A DNA stretch of 64,000 nt from CANJDH01 sp964443245 (GCA_964443245.1 CAYUEG010000004.1:6088-70087), one strand, 5' to 3'. Shown: positions 24,803-34,130, counted from the stretch's first letter. The notes: generated by a model from the sequence alone, not told the origin. Numbers and translations are program-made.

Positions 24803-25300
24803 GTGTTGAATCGAGTCAAAAGTTTAGCACGCGCTCTTTTGCTGACGCTGACAGCCGCGCTCTGGATGTCGCCTGTCATGGCAATTGAGCTGGCGCGCGA
24901 CCTGGCCGCTGACGCCGCCAGCGCCTCGTCCGGCTCCTCTAGTGCCCTCCGAGCCAGGCCCATCCTGCTGTTCGTGACACAGCCGGGCTGCCCTTATTGT
25001 GATCGCGCGCGACGTCAATACCTGCGCCACATGGCCAAAGATCCGCAGTACACCAGCCGCGCGCTGCTGCGCGAGGTGTCGATTGCGGCGCAGCTCACTG
25101 ATTTTGACGGTCATCGGATCACCGGGCAGGAATTGGCGACGCGCCTGTCAATCCGCCTGTTTCCGACCATTGTGCTGGTCGACGGCACCGGCAAACTGCT
25201 GGCGCCTGCTCTGGTCGGATACACCGTACCCGACTTTTACGCGGCGTATGTGGAAGAGCGGATCACTTCAGCCGAGAAAACCCTCACTGCCAAACCATGA
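24803..25300 (+). CDS. periplasmic thioredoxin-fold protein (CPYC)
   Basis: The protein has 165 residues from GTG 24803 (TTG 24806 is the alternative). A signal peptide (ALLLTLTAALWMSPVMA) is followed by a thioredoxin fold with the redox motif in VTQPGCPYCDRARRQYL and a cis-Pro loop in IRLFPTIVLVDG. It resembles SoxW/thioredoxin-like periplasmic reductases; the partner is unknown. Its stop overlaps the ppc ATG by 4 bp (ATGA), so it is probably co-translated with ppc, which is an odd pairing. A long open frame that extends back into hemC is not credible because the signal peptide would be buried. Confidence 0.82.
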   Translation: MLNRVKSLARALLLTLTAALWMSPVMAIELARDLAADAASASSGSSSALRARPILLFVTQPGCPYCDRARRQYLRHMAKDPQYTSRALLREVSIAAQLTDFDGHRITGQELATRLSIRLFPTIVLVDGTGKLLAPALVGYTVPDFYAAYVEERITSAEKTLTAKP

Positions 25301-28092
25301 CCACACGCGCAGCTGCCAGAAAAGCCCCACCCCGAAGCCTGCCGGCCCGCGACCAGGATCTGCCCCTGCGCGAAGACGTCCGGCTGTTGGGCCGCATCCT
25401 CGGCGAAACCATCCAGGCCCGCGAGGGCAGCAAGGCTTACGAGACGATTGAGAAGATACGTCAACTGGCGGTGCGGTTCCGTCGTGACAATGACGCCGCG
25501 GCACGACGGCAGCTTGCGGGCATGTTGAATCGTCTGTCGCGCGACCTGACGGTCTCGGTGGTACGCGCGTTCTCCTATTTTTCGCATCTGGCGAACATTG
25601 CCGAGGACCGGCATCACAGCCGGCAAACCCGGGCGGATCTCCTGGCAGGCGCCAGGCCGAAGCCGGGGACACTCGCGCACGCACTGGAACGGCTCAAGGG
25701 TGCGCGCGTACCCGCAGAACGGATTGCCGGTTTCTTTGAACACGGCAACCTGGTACCGGTACTCACCGCGCATCCCACCGAGGTACAGCGCAAAAGCATC
25801 CTCGATGCCGAACTCGAAATCGCCCGGCTGGTGGCCGCCAAGGACCAGCCCGACCTGACGCCGGCTGAACGGGAAGAGTTACGGGAACGGCTCGCGGCAC
25901 AGGTCTTGACGATCTGGCAGACACGCATGCTGCGACCGACCAAACTGACCGTGGCAGACGAGATCGAGAATGGACTCTCGTTCTTTCGGTACACCTTTCT
26001 GACACAGTTGCCGCGCCTTTACGAAGATGCGCGACGTGCCGTGGCACAGCAGTATCCCGGGCTCCCGCTGCACTTGCGCCCCTTCTTTCGGGTCGCCACC
26101 TGGATCGGAGGCGACCGCGATGGCAATCCGAATGTGCACGCGGCCACCCTGCGCCGTGCTCTGGAACGACAGTCGGGCATCATCTTTTCGCACTACCTTG
26201 CGGAAGTACATGAGTTGGGAGCCGAGCTGGCCCTGGCACGCCTGCTGGTCAAGGTCACGCCGGCACTGGAAACCTTGTCGGAGTCTTCTCCGGACCGTTC
26301 GGAGCATCGGCGCGACGAGCCATACCGACGCGCACTGACGGGCATCTATGCGCGTCTTGCCGCCACGGCCAGGCTGGTGTGCGGCTTTGAAGTGGCGCGC
26401 CACGAAATCGGCAGCGGCGATCCCTACGATTCCGTGGATGACTTCATCTTCGAACTGGAAATCATTCGTCACTCGCTGGCGGAAAACGGCTCCACCCTCC
26501 TGACCCAGGCACGCCTGGTGCCACTGCTGCAGGCGGCTAGGATTTTCGGCTTTCACCTTGCCCCCATCGATTTGCGCCAAGGGTCGGAAGTGATGGAGCG
26601 GGTGGTGGCCGAATTATTGGCCAAAGCGGGGGTGGTCCCGGACTACTCCGGCCTGGATGAAGCGGCCAAAGTGACATTGCTGACCGACGAGTTGACGCAG
26701 CCGCGCGTGCTCGCGTCGCCCTTCGTGGTGCCGTCGGACGAAGCAGCCAAGGAGTTGGCCGTGTTTCGCGAAGCCGCCAGCGCCCATGCACGTTATGGCC
26801 CCCAGTGCGTGCCCAACCACATCATTTCGCATGGTGAATCGGTCTCGGACATGCTGGAAGTGCTGGTTTTGGCAAAGGAAGCCGGCCTCTACGATCCGGT
26901 GACCCGTTCGGCACGAATCAATGTGGTGCCGCTGTTCGAGTCGATCGCCGACCTCACCGCCGCACCGGCCATCATGCAAGCGTGGTTCGACAACCCGATC
27001 GGCCGCGCCGTGATGCGCTCGCGCGGTGATTCGCAGGAAGTCATGCTCGGTTATTCCGACAGCAACAAGGACGGCGGCTTCTTTACCTCCACCTGGTCGC
27101 TGTATCAGGCGGAAATTGCCTTGGTGGAACTGTTCCAGCGCGAACAGGTGACCCTGCGGCTGTTTCATGGTCGGGGTGGCAGTGTCGGGCGCGGCGGCGG
27201 GCCGAGCTACGAGGCCATCCTGGCCCAGCCCCCAGGCAGCGTCAACGGCCAGATTCGCATGACCGAGCAAGGCGAGATCATTGCCAGCAAGTATGCGAAC
27301 CCGGAGAATGGACGGCGCAATCTTGAAACCCTGCTGGCGGCAACACTCGAAGCGTCACTGCTCGAGCGCGACCACGCGGCACGTGAGGATGGCCCGACCT
27401 TTCTGGCCGCCATGCACGAACTGTCGCAGACGGCGGAGCAGGCTTACCGCAGTCTGGTGTATGAAACCCCCGGCTTCAGCGACTATTTTTTTCAGGCCAC
27501 TCCGATCTCGGAAATTGCCGAGTTGAACATCGGGAGCCGCCCTTCGTCGCGCAAGCCCTCCGGACGCATCGAAGATTTGCGCGCCATCCCCTGGGTGTTT
27601 TCCTGGGCCCAGTGCCGGGTGATGCTGCCCGGCTGGTACGGCTTCGGTTCGGCCGTCGCCGCCTACCAATCCCGCCATGGCAAGCCCGGGCTGGAACGCC
27701 TGAAGCGGCTCTACAAGGCCTCGCCATTCCTGCAGACGGCACTGTCGAACATGGACATGGTGCTGGCCAAGTCCGATCTGGCGGTCGCGTCCCGTTATGC
27801 CGAAATGGTCAAGGACCGCAAGCTCGCACAGCAAATTTTCGACCGCATCCGCACGGAATGGGAGTTGACGCGGCATGCGCTGTTTGCGCTATCGGGCGCG
27901 CGTGAGTTTCTGGCCGGCAATCCCCATCTGGCGCGTTCGATCAAAAACCGCTTTGCCTATCTTGATCCACTCAACCATCTGCAGGTCGAGTTGATCCGGC
28001 GCCATCGTGCCGGCAACACGGATGAGCGCATCAAGCGCGGCATCCATCTTTCCATCAACGGCATTGCTGCCGGTTTACGCAACAGCGGCTGA
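25297..28092 (+). CDS. ppc: phosphoenolpyruvate carboxylase
   Basis: The 931-residue enzyme carboxylates phosphoenolpyruvate to oxaloacetate and refills the TCA cycle. Landmarks are the catalytic His region TAHPTEVQRKS, GGDRDGNPNVHA, LGYSDSNKDGG, the mobile loop FHGRGGSVGRGGGPSYEA and the C-terminal allosteric-site region ending GIAAGLRNSG. The length is slightly above the E. coli enzyme (883). It overlaps the thioredoxin-fold gene upstream by 4 bp, and the 3-hydroxybutyrate dehydrogenase gene follows after 49 bp with a pyrimidine-rich spacer and no clear terminator. Confidence 0.98.
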   Translation: MTTRAAARKAPPRSLPARDQDLPLREDVRLLGRILGETIQAREGSKAYETIEKIRQLAVRFRRDNDAAARRQLAGMLNRLSRDLTVSVVRAFSYFSHLANIAEDRHHSRQTRADLLAGARPKPGTLAHALERLKGARVPAERIAGFFEHGNLVPVLTAHPTEVQRKSILDAELEIARLVAAKDQPDLTPAEREELRERLAAQVLTIWQTRMLRPTKLTVADEIENGLSFFRYTFLTQLPRLYEDARRAVAQQYPGLPLHLRPFFRVATWIGGDRDGNPNVHAATLRRALERQSGIIFSHYLAEVHELGAELALARLLVKVTPALETLSESSPDRSEHRRDEPYRRALTGIYARLAATARLVCGFEVARHEIGSGDPYDSVDDFIFELEIIRHSLAENGSTLLTQARLVPLLQAARIFGFHLAPIDLRQGSEVMERVVAELLAKAGVVPDYSGLDEAAKVTLLTDELTQPRVLASPFVVPSDEAAKELAVFREAASAHARYGPQCVPNHIISHGESVSDMLEVLVLAKEAGLYDPVTRSARINVVPLFESIADLTAAPAIMQAWFDNPIGRAVMRSRGDSQEVMLGYSDSNKDGGFFTSTWSLYQAEIALVELFQREQVTLRLFHGRGGSVGRGGGPSYEAILAQPPGSVNGQIRMTEQGEIIASKYANPENGRRNLETLLAATLEASLLERDHAAREDGPTFLAAMHELSQTAEQAYRSLVYETPGFSDYFFQATPISEIAELNIGSRPSSRKPSGRIEDLRAIPWVFSWAQCRVMLPGWYGFGSAVAAYQSRHGKPGLERLKRLYKASPFLQTALSNMDMVLAKSDLAVASRYAEMVKDRKLAQQIFDRIRTEWELTRHALFALSGAREFLAGNPHLARSIKNRFAYLDPLNHLQVELIRRHRAGNTDERIKRGIHLSINGIAAGLRNSG

Positions 28093-28141
28093 CTGGTTCC
28101 GTTTTCTTCCCCTTCCTTTTTCAATTCAAGGATTTCACAAC

Positions 28142-28921
28142 ATGCTCAAAGGCAAGACTGCCCTGGTAACGGGCTCCACATCCGGCATCGGTTTGGGAAT
28201 CGCCACCGCCCTGGCCCGCGATGGCGCCAACATCATGCTCAACGGCTTCGGCGATGGCACCCAGATTGACGCGATCAAGCGTCAGCTTGCCGACCTCGGC
28301 GTCAAGGTTGATTACCACCCCGCCGACATGACCAAACCGGGCGAAATCGCCGATCTCGTCCAGGCGACGGCAAGCCGACTTGGCAGCGTCGACATACTGG
28401 TGAACAACGCCGGCATCCAGCACGTGGCACCGATCGAAAGCTTCCCGGATGAACGCTGGGATGCAGTGATTGCCATCAACCTGACGTCGAGCTTCCACAC
28501 CATCAAGCACGCCTTGCCGCTGATGAAAGCAGCCGGCTGGGGCCGCATCATCAACATTGCTTCCGCCCACGGCCTGGTGGCATCCGCCCAGAAATCTGCC
28601 TATGTAGCAGCCAAGCATGGCCTGGTCGGCCTGACCAAAACGGTGGCGCTCGAAACCGCGAACACCGGCGTGACCTGCAATGCGATCTGCCCCGGCTGGG
28701 TCCTGACTGCCCTGGTGCAAAAGCAGATTGATGCCAGAGCGGCTGCATCCGGCCAAACCGACGCGCAGGCCAAGACCGCGTTGGTGTCGGAAAAACAGCC
28801 TGATCATGAGTTCTCGACCCCGGAAGATCTGGGTGCCCTGGCGGTGTTTCTGTGCAGTCATGCCGGACGCCTGATTCGCGGCGCTTCCTACGTCATGGAT
28901 GGCGGCTGGACGGCACAGTAG
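28142..28921 (+). CDS. bdhA: 3-hydroxybutyrate dehydrogenase (SDR family)
   Basis: The 259-residue short-chain dehydrogenase has the NAD-binding GSTSGIGLGIA near the start, NNAG (in ILVNNAGIQHV), the catalytic Ser in IASAHGLVAS and YVAAK. The segment NAICPGWVLTALVQKQIDARA and the ending SYVMDGGWTAQ are typical of D-3-hydroxybutyrate dehydrogenase, which oxidises the monomer released from polyhydroxybutyrate. The ATG at 28142 has AAGGA upstream. It may be read through from ppc. Confidence 0.92.
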   Translation: MLKGKTALVTGSTSGIGLGIATALARDGANIMLNGFGDGTQIDAIKRQLADLGVKVDYHPADMTKPGEIADLVQATASRLGSVDILVNNAGIQHVAPIESFPDERWDAVIAINLTSSFHTIKHALPLMKAAGWGRIINIASAHGLVASAQKSAYVAAKHGLVGLTKTVALETANTGVTCNAICPGWVLTALVQKQIDARAAASGQTDAQAKTALVSEKQPDHEFSTPEDLGALAVFLCSHAGRLIRGASYVMDGGWTAQ

Positions 28922-28973
28922 TCCAACCCCCGGTTCCCGGCTTGGCAGTTGCGCTGCAACGGGGCCCGTACGG

Positions 28974-28979
28974 TATATT
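28974..28979 (+). promoter_or_regulatory. TATATT -10 box 7 nt before a kinase ATG
   Basis: TATATT lies 7 nt before the ATG at 28987, with a possible TTGCGC -35 box at 28949-28954 (19-nt spacer). The geometry again predicts a leaderless transcript. Confidence 0.4.
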
Positions 28980-28986
28980 TTGACCC

Positions 28987-30945
28987 ATGGCACAACCTCT
29001 TCCCCTGCAGTCGCTCGGTCGCTATCAGATCGTCTCCGAACTTGGCCGCGGCGCCATGGGCACGGTCTATCAGGGTCTTGACGCCACCATCGAGAGGCCG
29101 GTCGCGCTCAAGACCCTCAACCCCGAGTTGCCTGGCGACATCATGGGTGAAGTCAAGGAGCGCTTCCTGCGGGAAGCCAGGTCGGCAGGCAAGCTGAATC
29201 ATCCCAATATCGTCACGATCTACGAGTTTGGCGAAGACCAGGGCACTGCCTTCATTGCCATGGAATTCCTGGAAGGCAAGTCGCTCCAGGACGTGATCCG
29301 CGCCGGCAGGCTCCCTTTTGCCACGATTGCCGACATCGTGGCGCAAATTGCCGATGCGCTCGACTATGCCCACCGATTCGGCGTGGTGCATCGTGACATC
29401 AAGCCGGCCAACATCATGCTGTCATCGCATGGCCTGGCCAAGCTGACCGATTTCGGCATCGCCCGCATCCAGTCGTCATCGATGACCCAAACCGGGGCCA
29501 TGCTCGGTTCGCCGAAGTACATGTCTCCGGAGCAGGTCCTCGGACAGCAGGCAGACGGGCGCGCCGACATTTTCTCCCTTGGCGTGGTGCTCTACGAAAT
29601 GCTGGCGTCCAAGACCCCGTTCGAGACGCCGGATGTCACTGTGTTTTCCCTGATGCAACGCATCGTCACGGTACCCCAGCCTACGGTGGTGTCAGTCGCA
29701 CCCGATACGCCACCGGCCTTCGACGCCATCCTCGCCAGGGCACTGGCCAAGCGGCCCGAGGCACGCTATCAGCGCGCCAGCGAATTTGCCAACGACCTGC
29801 GTAACTTCAAGGCAATGTCACCTGGCACCGACAAGACGACCCTGCTCGGCAGGGATGAGGCATCCTTGCTTCGGCCAGCGCCTCCATCCCCGGCACCTCC
29901 TGCGCCAGGATCGGACGCATTCGAACCCACGGTCATCTCCAATCCGCAGGCTGCGCAGACGCTCGCGCCGGCGCTTTCGGCAGGATCGGCCAGCAATGGC
30001 GAGGATGCGGCGGCCCAAGCGCCGGGTGCCCCGATCGCGGCCTCCACCTTGCTGGGCAACCTCGATACCTTGGGGGCGGACCTCGATGAGTTGCAGCGCC
30101 GGGTTGCCGACGAGGAGGCCGCCGCCGTTGCCGCGATCCGCCAGGAAGGGCGGCGCACCAAGGACTGGGATCAAATGGCACGCGGCATGGAGCTGCCGCC
30201 CACCGAACGGGCACCAACCGCTGCCGGCACCGCGTCAGAGCCAAAAGCTCCCCCGGGACCCGGAGCAGCCTCCGGAGTGCGCAGCAGTGTGTTCGACTTG
30301 TTGCGCAAGCAGACGGGGCCCAACCTGAAGCAACAGGCCGAAGCCATGCGCGCTTCCGAGGCGGCTGCGATGCTGGCGTTTGATGCCAAATTGCGGAGCG
30401 GCTATCTTTTTCTCAGCGAATTTTTCCGCGAAGTGCGGGCGGCGGCGCCGCACTTCACGGGCAAACACTCCCTGCCCTATCTTGGCGCGTTTCCGCCGAT
30501 GTACATTTCCGAGTGCGTTGTCAATGCGAGAACGCGCCGCGTCGAGCATGATGGCAAGATCAAGGACATCATTGATCATGTGCCAGGCTCGTACTATCTC
30601 GTGTCCAACGACCGACAACGCATCACCGTCAACGCAGAGGAGTTATCGCGCGTCAAGCAATTGCTGGAGAGCTACGAAATTCCCTTTGACATGACTGCCA
30701 TCAAGGACGACTTCAATCAGGTGCGACGCGCCACCCTTGATGTGCAAATGAAGTTGATCTGCTCCTTTAACCTGCAACCCGACTATGCGGCACAGACAGT
30801 CGAGTTGAATTCGCGCAACATCGGGCCGTTGGGCAGACGACGCTACCGCATCCCGGCCACGGCGTTCGAAGTCAGCTTGCTCGAAGAGTTCTCGAAGCTG
30901 ATACTGGGTTACCCGACTGCAGCCCTCGACGCCTTCGCCCTTTAG
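28987..30945 (+). CDS. Hanks-type Ser/Thr protein kinase with unknown C-terminal domain
   Basis: The protein has 652 residues. Residues 13-273 are a complete eukaryotic-type kinase: Gly loop LGRGAMG, Lys42 in VALK, HRDIKPAN with catalytic Asp137, DFG at Asp155 and the activation segment GSPKYMSPEQ. Residues about 278-425 are a disordered Pro/Ala/Ser linker, with a possible phospho-threonine-rich stretch. Residues about 430-652 form a separate conserved-looking domain (ISECVVNARTRRVEHDGKI, LICSFNLQPDYAAQTVELN) that I do not recognise. No PASTA domain or membrane segment is present, so it is probably cytosolic. It stands alone between bdhA and a hydrolase. It is one of three such kinases in the window. 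Confidence 0.92.
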   Translation: MAQPLPLQSLGRYQIVSELGRGAMGTVYQGLDATIERPVALKTLNPELPGDIMGEVKERFLREARSAGKLNHPNIVTIYEFGEDQGTAFIAMEFLEGKSLQDVIRAGRLPFATIADIVAQIADALDYAHRFGVVHRDIKPANIMLSSHGLAKLTDFGIARIQSSSMTQTGAMLGSPKYMSPEQVLGQQADGRADIFSLGVVLYEMLASKTPFETPDVTVFSLMQRIVTVPQPTVVSVAPDTPPAFDAILARALAKRPEARYQRASEFANDLRNFKAMSPGTDKTTLLGRDEASLLRPAPPSPAPPAPGSDAFEPTVISNPQAAQTLAPALSAGSASNGEDAAAQAPGAPIAASTLLGNLDTLGADLDELQRRVADEEAAAVAAIRQEGRRTKDWDQMARGMELPPTERAPTAAGTASEPKAPPGPGAASGVRSSVFDLLRKQTGPNLKQQAEAMRASEAAAMLAFDAKLRSGYLFLSEFFREVRAAAPHFTGKHSLPYLGAFPPMYISECVVNARTRRVEHDGKIKDIIDHVPGSYYLVSNDRQRITVNAEELSRVKQLLESYEIPFDMTAIKDDFNQVRRATLDVQMKLICSFNLQPDYAAQTVELNSRNIGPLGRRRYRIPATAFEVSLLEEFSKLILGYPTAALDAFAL

Positions 30946-30966
30946 ATCGATCGAGGGCGATGCGCA

Positions 30967-31839
30967 TCAGAGGATGCGGGTAGTGCGTGCAAGCGGATCA
31001 CGCAGGCGGTACTGGCCGGACTCCACTTGGTGGAAAAAATCATCGCACAAGCGATTGAACATGTCAGGCTCTTCCAGATTGCAGGCATGCCCGGTGTTGG
31101 GCATGAACGCCAGGCCTGCCGACGGCATGTGACGCTTCAAGTCAAGTGAAGCATCCAGGCAGGGTTCGTCCTCATCGCCGCAAATGATCAACGTCGGCAC
31201 AGTGGAAGCCATCGACTGGGCGCGGAAATCCTGCATTGAGGGGCGCAGCGCCTGGTAACCGGCCAGCGTCAGTGCCGAGCCTTTGGCCGAATGGCGGCTG
31301 ACCATGCCGACAAACTCCTCGAAGCCGCGCGGGTTCTTGTTGCGTAGCTGCACACGGGTTGGCGTCAACGTGCGTGAATGTGCTGCCTTCTCCCACCCGT
31401 CGCGCAAGAGCGACGCCGATGCAGCCTCCGACTCCGCCTTGAATTGCGCCCGTGCAGCCGGCATGGAACCGGAGCCGACACCGGCCAAGGTCAGGGAAAT
31501 GGCACGCTCCGGCCATTGCATGCCGAAGTAGAAGGTGGCGAACGCACCCATCGAGAGGCCCACAATGTGGGCCTTCGGAATACCGAGCCCATCGAGCACG
31601 GCCAGAATGCCGGCACGCTGATGCTCGAACGAATAGGCCTCGATCCCCTCCGGCACATCGGAGGGAGGATAGCCGCGTGCGTTGAACGCAATGCAACGAT
31701 AGCGGCGCGAGAAATAGCGCATTTGCGCTTCCCAAGCACCGACTTCGCCCAGGAACTCATGGACGAACACAATCGGCGTACCCACTCCGGTTTCTTCGTA
31801 ATAGAGGCGGACGTTGTCGGGAGCGGTGACGAAAGGCAT
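30967..31839 (-). CDS. alpha/beta hydrolase
   Basis: The 290-residue protein has the alpha/beta-hydrolase fold: the oxyanion-hole region PIVFVHEFLG, the nucleophile elbow GLSMGAFATF with Ser, the acid in IICGDEDEPCLD and the His in NTGHACNLEEP. Starts further upstream in frame exist, but the ATG at 31839 (MPFVTAPDNVRLYYEE) fits the family. Candidates include enol-lactone or carbon-carbon bond hydrolases and esterases; the substrate cannot be named. It converges on the kinase gene with a 21-bp gap, and lies downstream of htpG beyond the htpG terminator. Confidence 0.88.
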   Translation of the reverse strand: MPFVTAPDNVRLYYEETGVGTPIVFVHEFLGEVGAWEAQMRYFSRRYRCIAFNARGYPPSDVPEGIEAYSFEHQRAGILAVLDGLGIPKAHIVGLSMGAFATFYFGMQWPERAISLTLAGVGSGSMPAARAQFKAESEAASASLLRDGWEKAAHSRTLTPTRVQLRNKNPRGFEEFVGMVSRHSAKGSALTLAGYQALRPSMQDFRAQSMASTVPTLIICGDEDEPCLDASLDLKRHMPSAGLAFMPNTGHACNLEEPDMFNRLCDDFFHQVESGQYRLRDPLARTTRIL

Positions 31840-31973
31840 GATGAGATTCGCTGCGGTTGCAGGCCAGAAATGAACGGGGAAGAACGCAGAGTAACTTCTG
31901 TCAGTCAAACGCGCAATGGCCAGTTGCCGCTCGCCCGGGTCTTGGCCCCGGCCAGGACCCTCTGCTCAAAGAA

Positions 31974-31999
31974 AAAGGCCCACGCCAGGGTGGGCCTTT
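31974..31999 (-). terminator. intrinsic terminator of htpG
   Basis: AAAGGCCCAC (31974-31983) pairs with GTGGGCCTTT (31990-31999). On the htpG strand the hairpin is followed by a T5 run. It lies about 25 nt after the htpG stop. Confidence 0.85.
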
Positions 32000-32023
32000 C
32001 CGTCTGCCACATCAATGGTGACG

Positions 32024-33940
32024 CTATTTGCCGGCCAGCGCACCGGAAAGCAGGATGTCGTTCATCCGTTTGACGAACCCGGCCGGGTCTTCCAGCTGGC
32101 CGCCTTCAGCCAGCAACGCCTGATCAAACAGCAAGCTGGACCAGTCGGCGAACTTGGCTTCCTCGTACTTCAGGCGGGTGACCAGAGGATGGCGCGGATT
32201 GATTTCCAGAATCGGCTGGGATTCAGGCGCCTTCTGCCCCGCCGCCTTGAGCATGCGCGCCAGATTGCCGCTCATTTCGTTTTCGTCTGCCACCAGGCAG
32301 GCCGGAGAATCGGTGAGGCGGTGGGTAATGCGTACCTCCTTGACTTTCGCACCGAGTGTTTCCTTGAGTTTGGTCACTAGCTCCTTGTACTCGCCTTCCG
32401 CCGCTTCCTGCTCCTTCTTCTCAGCTTCGTCCTCAAGCTTGCCCAGATCCAGGCCACCCTTGCTGACCGATACCAGCTGCTTGCCCTCGAACTCAGTCAG
32501 GTTCGAGACCACCCACTCATCCACGCGGTCCGACAGCAGCAGGACTTCAATGCCCTTCTTGCGAAAGACCTCCAGGTGCGGGCTGTTCTTGGCCGCCAGG
32601 AAGGTCTCGGCAGTGACGTAGTAAATCTTGTCCTGCCCTTCCTTGACGCGCGCCAGATAATCGGCCAGAGAAACCTTCTGCTCCGCGGTATCGTCCTTGG
32701 TGGTGGCAAAACGCAGCAGTTTGGCGATGCGCTCCTTGTTGGCGAAGTCTTCGCCTACGCCTTCCTTGAGGACAGCACCGAATTCCTTCCAGAAGGTGAC
32801 ATATTTTTCCTTTTGCGCGGCGTCTTCGCTGCCTGCCAACTCTTCCAGCAAGGACAACACGCGCTTGGTGGAACCTTCGCGGATCGCCTTGACGTCACGC
32901 GATTCCTGCAGGATCTCGCGCGACACATTGAGCGGCAGATCCGCCGAATCGATCACGCCCTTGACGAAGCGCAGGTAGCGCGGCATCAACTGCTCCGCGT
33001 CATCCATGATGAAGACGCGCTTTACGTACAGCTTGATGCCGTGCTTGCGCTCCCGGTCCCAGAGGTCAAAGGGGGCCTTGGCGGGGATATAGAGGAGTTG
33101 GGTGTATTCCTGCCGACCCTCCACCCGGTTATGGGTGTAGGCCAGCGGGTTTTCATAATCGTGTGCGACGTGCTTGTAGAACTCCTGATACTGCTCCTCG
33201 GAAATTTCCGCCTTGGGCCGGCTCCAGAGCGCCTTCGCCTGATTGATGGTCTCCTCTTCATCCCTGACCACCATTTCGTTCTTGTCCTTGTCCCACTCCT
33301 CCTTCTTCATCCGGATCGGCAAGGTGATGTGGTCGGAATACCTGGTGATGATCGACTTGAGTTTCCAGGTCGACAGGAAATCATCTTCGCCTTCACGCAA
33401 TTCGAGAATCACGTCCGTGCCGCGACCGGCGCGTTCAGCCGCCTCAATCGAGAAATCGCCTTCGCCAGTCGACTCCCAGCGGACGGCCTCGTTTGCCGCC
33501 GCGCCGGCTCGCCGCGTGACCACACTGATCTTCTTGGCCACAATGAATCCGGAATAAAAGCCCACGCCAAACTGGCCAATCAGGTTGGCATCCTTGGCCT
33601 GGTCTCCGGACAAGCTGGAAAAGAATTCCTTGGTGCCGGATTTGGCAATCGTGCCAAGATGCGAAACGGCTTCGTCTCGGCTCATGCCGATGCCGTTATC
33701 GGAAATCGTGATGGTGCGCGCAGCCTTGTCGAACGCGACGCGGATCGCAAGCTCGGAGTCGCCACCGAACAGGGCTTCGTTATTGAGCGCCTCGAAACGC
33801 AGCTTGTCGCAGGCGTCCGAGGCATTCGAAATCAATTCGCGCAGAAAGATCTCCTTGTTTGAGTACAAGGAATGGATCATCAAATGCAGAAGCTGTTTGA
33901 CCTCTGCCTGGAAATGCATGCTTTCTTTGGGTGCGCCCAT
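32024..33940 (-). CDS. htpG: chaperone HtpG (bacterial Hsp90)
   Basis: The 638-residue dimeric ATPase chaperone has the GHKL ATP site in LISNASDACDKLRFEAL and ISDNGIGMSRDE, with GQFGVGFYS as lid glycines. The middle domain has the catalytic Arg region, and a C-terminal dimerisation domain follows. A strong GGAGGAA precedes the ATG at 33940. A heat-shock promoter of sigma-32 type lies 78-106 nt upstream, and an intrinsic terminator follows, so this is a single-gene heat-shock unit. Confidence 0.98.
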   Translation of the reverse strand: MGAPKESMHFQAEVKQLLHLMIHSLYSNKEIFLRELISNASDACDKLRFEALNNEALFGGDSELAIRVAFDKAARTITISDNGIGMSRDEAVSHLGTIAKSGTKEFFSSLSGDQAKDANLIGQFGVGFYSGFIVAKKISVVTRRAGAAANEAVRWESTGEGDFSIEAAERAGRGTDVILELREGEDDFLSTWKLKSIITRYSDHITLPIRMKKEEWDKDKNEMVVRDEEETINQAKALWSRPKAEISEEQYQEFYKHVAHDYENPLAYTHNRVEGRQEYTQLLYIPAKAPFDLWDRERKHGIKLYVKRVFIMDDAEQLMPRYLRFVKGVIDSADLPLNVSREILQESRDVKAIREGSTKRVLSLLEELAGSEDAAQKEKYVTFWKEFGAVLKEGVGEDFANKERIAKLLRFATTKDDTAEQKVSLADYLARVKEGQDKIYYVTAETFLAAKNSPHLEVFRKKGIEVLLLSDRVDEWVVSNLTEFEGKQLVSVSKGGLDLGKLEDEAEKKEQEAAEGEYKELVTKLKETLGAKVKEVRITHRLTDSPACLVADENEMSGNLARMLKAAGQKAPESQPILEINPRHPLVTRLKYEEAKFADWSSLLFDQALLAEGGQLEDPAGFVKRMNDILLSGALAGK

Positions 33941-34017
33941 AGGTTCCTCCGGTGCTCAAATCCTGAAAAAGGGTTGGTGCCCGGGTCAAGCCGCCCGGGT
34001 CGAAAAGCCGTGCCAAA

Positions 34018-34046
34018 AGATGGCGCCAGACTCCTGCATTTTCAAG
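34018..34046 (-). promoter_or_regulatory. sigma-32 (heat-shock) promoter of htpG
   Basis: On the minus strand CTTGAAA (34046-34040), a 14-nt spacer and CGCCATCT (34025-34018) match the RpoH consensus CTTGAAA-N13/14-CCCCATNT at all but one position. The 5' leader would be about 70 nt. Confidence 0.75.
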
Positions 34047-34094
34047 TCCCCTCCAGCGCCTTTCGTGGCAGCCCTCCCTCCCCTGCAAGAACCG

Positions 34095-34116
34095 CCAGGA
34101 GCCGCTCCCACCAACG
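34095..34116 (-). repeat. short palindromic repeat, copy 3 (intergenic)
   Basis: On the minus strand CGTTGGTGGGAGCGGCTCC lies 15-36 nt after the aldolase stop and upstream of the htpG promoter. It is identical over 19 nt to the copy in hemX. Confidence 0.65.
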
Positions 34117-34130
34117 CTTTCAGAGGACCG

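Noticed and set aside
30930..30966. Small hairpin between the first kinase and the hydrolase as a terminator
   Set aside because: Only a 7-bp stem (TCGCCCT/AGGGCGA) that uses the kinase stop region, with no T-run. Too weak to list.
33979..34001. Two GCCCGGGTC direct repeats 14 bp apart in the htpG leader as an attachment site
   Set aside because: They are short and GC-rich with no integrase or element nearby. They are more likely chance in the leader.
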